DNA of 64,000 nt from NCBI GenBank assembly GCA_020444475.1, contig JAHLKV010000003.1, forward strand, positions 496,001 through 560,000. The letters run 5' to 3'. Positions within the stretch are counted from its first letter, which is position 1; every line of letters begins with the position of its first letter. The stretch is from a bacterium (GTDB lineage Bacteria > Zixibacteria > MSB-5A5 > GN15 > FEB-12). Shown here piece by piece: positions 62,512 through 64,000 of the stretch. The notes under the pieces were generated by a model. The model was not told where the DNA came from and ran no database searches. It saw only the letters and a list, made by a program, of their open reading frames with translations. A program made the position numbers and the translations under genes.

Positions 62512-64000
62512 ATGAAACATCTGCTACGCCTCTGTGCACTTTCCGTGCTGGTAGCCACGACGGCTTCAGCTCAGAAAGACGCGGACGGTTATGTCGGCCC
62601 GAATAATCTTCGGACCAGCAGCGCCGTCTCAACCTATCGTGACAACGGCAATGGCGTTCCGGCTTTTGTCGAGGGCAATCTGTCTTCCCCGGTCAAAGCT
62701 GCCGATCAGGTAGCCGTCTCGTTCATGTTCTTCGAGGAGAACAAGGGGGCCTGGCGCATGGTGGCGCCGACTGAGGAACTTCAGGTCAAGCGAATCGACC
62801 GCGATGATCTCGGGATGAACCATGTGCGGTTCAATCAGGAGTATCAGGGGATTCGCGTGATCGGTGGTGAGCTTATCACACACTTCAACGCCCGCGGGGT
62901 GCTTCGCACCGTCAACGGCAACTATGTCCCGGATATCGATCTCGATGTCACCACGAAGTACTCGGTAGACCAGGCGGTTGAAATCGCCCGGGCCGATCTC
63001 AAGAGCTTCTTTGGCGACGGTACTCCCGATACGCCGGAGCTGGTTGTTTTTCCGTGGGAAGGGACGACGTATCTGGCCTGGCGGCTGTTCCTGAAGTCGG
63101 ACACGCCGATGGGCCGGTGGGAGTATTTTGTCGACGCCAAGACCGGTGAGGTGATCTACAACGCCAATCGGATTATGGATGCCGAGGAGACGTCGGAGAT
63201 CGGCACCGGGATCGGCGTGATGGGTGACACCCTCACGCATGTCGACACCGATTACAACGGCTCCACGTACCGGATGCTGGACTATACGCGCCGCGCCAAC
63301 AACGATATTCACGGCCACGGCGGTCAGATGCCGGCATCGGGATATATCCAGACCAACGTCGCGGGTTCGACCCTGCCGGGCACGCTGGCGACCGACGCTG
63401 ACAATTTCTGGGACAACGCGACCACGCAGTCGCCGGCGGTCAGTGGTCATGTCTACACCGCACTGGTATATGACTACCTGCTTTCGCATTTCGGTCGCAA
63501 CGGCTATGACGACAACGGCGCATCGATGCTGACGATCGTCAACTATTCCGGCGACGGTGACAACAACGCGTACTGGGATGGCAGTCGTATTGTGGTCTGG
63601 AGCTGGGGATCGGGCTGGCGTTCGCTGGCCGGTTGTCCCGATGTGATTTCGCATGAGTGGGGACATGCGGTCACCGAAAACTGCTCCGATCTGGTGTATC
63701 AGAAGGAGCCGGGAGCACTGAACGAGTCGTTCTCCGACATGATCGGGGCGGCGTTCGAGTTTGCGCACGACACCCTGGATACGCCGGACTGGTTGATGGG
63801 TGAAAACGGGCGGACGACGGGAATCGGATTCCGCGATATGCAGAACCCGCACGCGGCGGGTGATCCCGACACCTATGGCACCGGCGACCCATACTGGATT
63901 GATGTAGAGAACTGCTCGCCGAGCTATCTGAACGACTACTGCGGTGTGCACACCAACTCCGGTGTCGGCAATAAGTGGTTCTATCTGCTGTCGGATGGCG
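62512..64000 (+). CDS. M4 thermolysin-like metallopeptidase, N-terminal part
   Basis: At least 496 residues, running off the window. A signal peptide (MKHLLRLCALSVLVATTASA) precedes an FTP/PepSY-type propeptide (about 50-215: VRFNQEYQGIRVIGGELITH, WEYFVDAKTGEVIYN). The catalytic domain has the zinc motif HEWGH (in VISHEWGHAVTEN), third ligand Glu in GALNESFSD, and HTNSGVGNKWFYLL. It is made as a proenzyme, secreted and self-processed; it degrades proteins outside the cell. AGGAG lies about five bases before the ATG. A C-terminal sorting or dockerin-like domain may lie beyond the window. Confidence 0.93.
   Translation, partial: MKHLLRLCALSVLVATTASAQKDADGYVGPNNLRTSSAVSTYRDNGNGVPAFVEGNLSSPVKAADQVAVSFMFFEENKGAWRMVAPTEELQVKRIDRDDLGMNHVRFNQEYQGIRVIGGELITHFNARGVLRTVNGNYVPDIDLDVTTKYSVDQAVEIARADLKSFFGDGTPDTPELVVFPWEGTTYLAWRLFLKSDTPMGRWEYFVDAKTGEVIYNANRIMDAEETSEIGTGIGVMGDTLTHVDTDYNGSTYRMLDYTRRANNDIHGHGGQMPASGYIQTNVAGSTLPGTLATDADNFWDNATTQSPAVSGHVYTALVYDYLLSHFGRNGYDDNGASMLTIVNYSGDGDNNAYWDGSRIVVWSWGSGWRSLAGCPDVISHEWGHAVTENCSDLVYQKEPGALNESFSDMIGAAFEFAHDTLDTPDWLMGENGRTTGIGFRDMQNPHAAGDPDTYGTGDPYWIDVENCSPSYLNDYCGVHTNSGVGNKWFYLLSDG

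Overview
The window reads as a chromosomal segment of a Gram-negative, GC-rich bacterium. Evidence includes outer-membrane TonB-dependent receptors at about 5.3-7.6 kb and 23.0-26.1 kb, several lipoprotein signal peptides, and a PEP-CTERM protein. Two secreted proteins end in paired dockerin-like repeats built on DLSDLIYLVNYLFLGGPAP, introduced by CCVG-TGN. From memory, that combination together with the large secreted peptidases is typical of uncultured FCB-group lineages, candidate phylum Zixibacteria in particular. This is an inference from style; no rRNA gene is present to test it. No tRNA, rRNA or CRISPR array was seen.

Layout. 0-5.1 kb: methyltransferase, then a leftward five-gene run (cobalamin-binding-type protein, lipoprotein, EamA transporter, Nudix-like protein, membrane-anchored protein). 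5.3-9.0 kb: a TonB-dependent receptor, a duplicated 205-bp non-coding repeat and a secreted trypsin-like protease. 9.0-14.9 kb: gyrA, then a leftward housekeeping run (FKBP isomerase, flavin reductase, D,D-carboxypeptidase, unknown protein, DinB-like protein). 15.7-26.1 kb: the two dockerin-tailed secreted proteins, convergent, plus a second TonB receptor. 26.3-30.7 kb: rubrerythrin-like protein, a Znu-type zinc importer with a ribbon-helix-helix/Cys4 protein as first gene, and the PEP-CTERM protein.

30.9-50.5 kb is a dense signalling block. It holds a PhoB-type regulator, a receiver protein, a PAS histidine kinase, a cyclic-nucleotide-fold protein, a nucleotide-carrier-like protein with HEAT repeats, a 7TM histidine kinase, a Ser/Thr kinase with TPRs and an FHA-GAF-SpoIIE phosphatase. 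Divergent from these is a four-gene run: a PEP-synthase-like phosphotransferase, a Cache-PAS histidine kinase (start overlaps the enzyme's stop), a receiver protein and a CBS-pair protein. 50.6-53.4 kb carries a dienelactone hydrolase and an aspartase with an N-terminal cyclic-nucleotide fold.

54.2-56.7 kb is the most unusual stretch. A lone gene fuses a response-regulator receiver to what looks like a Shedu (SduA/DUF4263) PD-(D/E)XK nuclease domain. It sits between two nested pairs of inverted repeats in an otherwise non-coding, hairpin-rich region. The right end holds a zinc alcohol dehydrogenase, a KamA-type radical SAM aminomutase, an M14 carboxypeptidase and the N-terminal part of an M4 thermolysin-like protease that runs off the window.

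All family calls come from reading the translations by eye, without database searches. Start codons were chosen from Shine-Dalgarno spacing and signal-peptide position.
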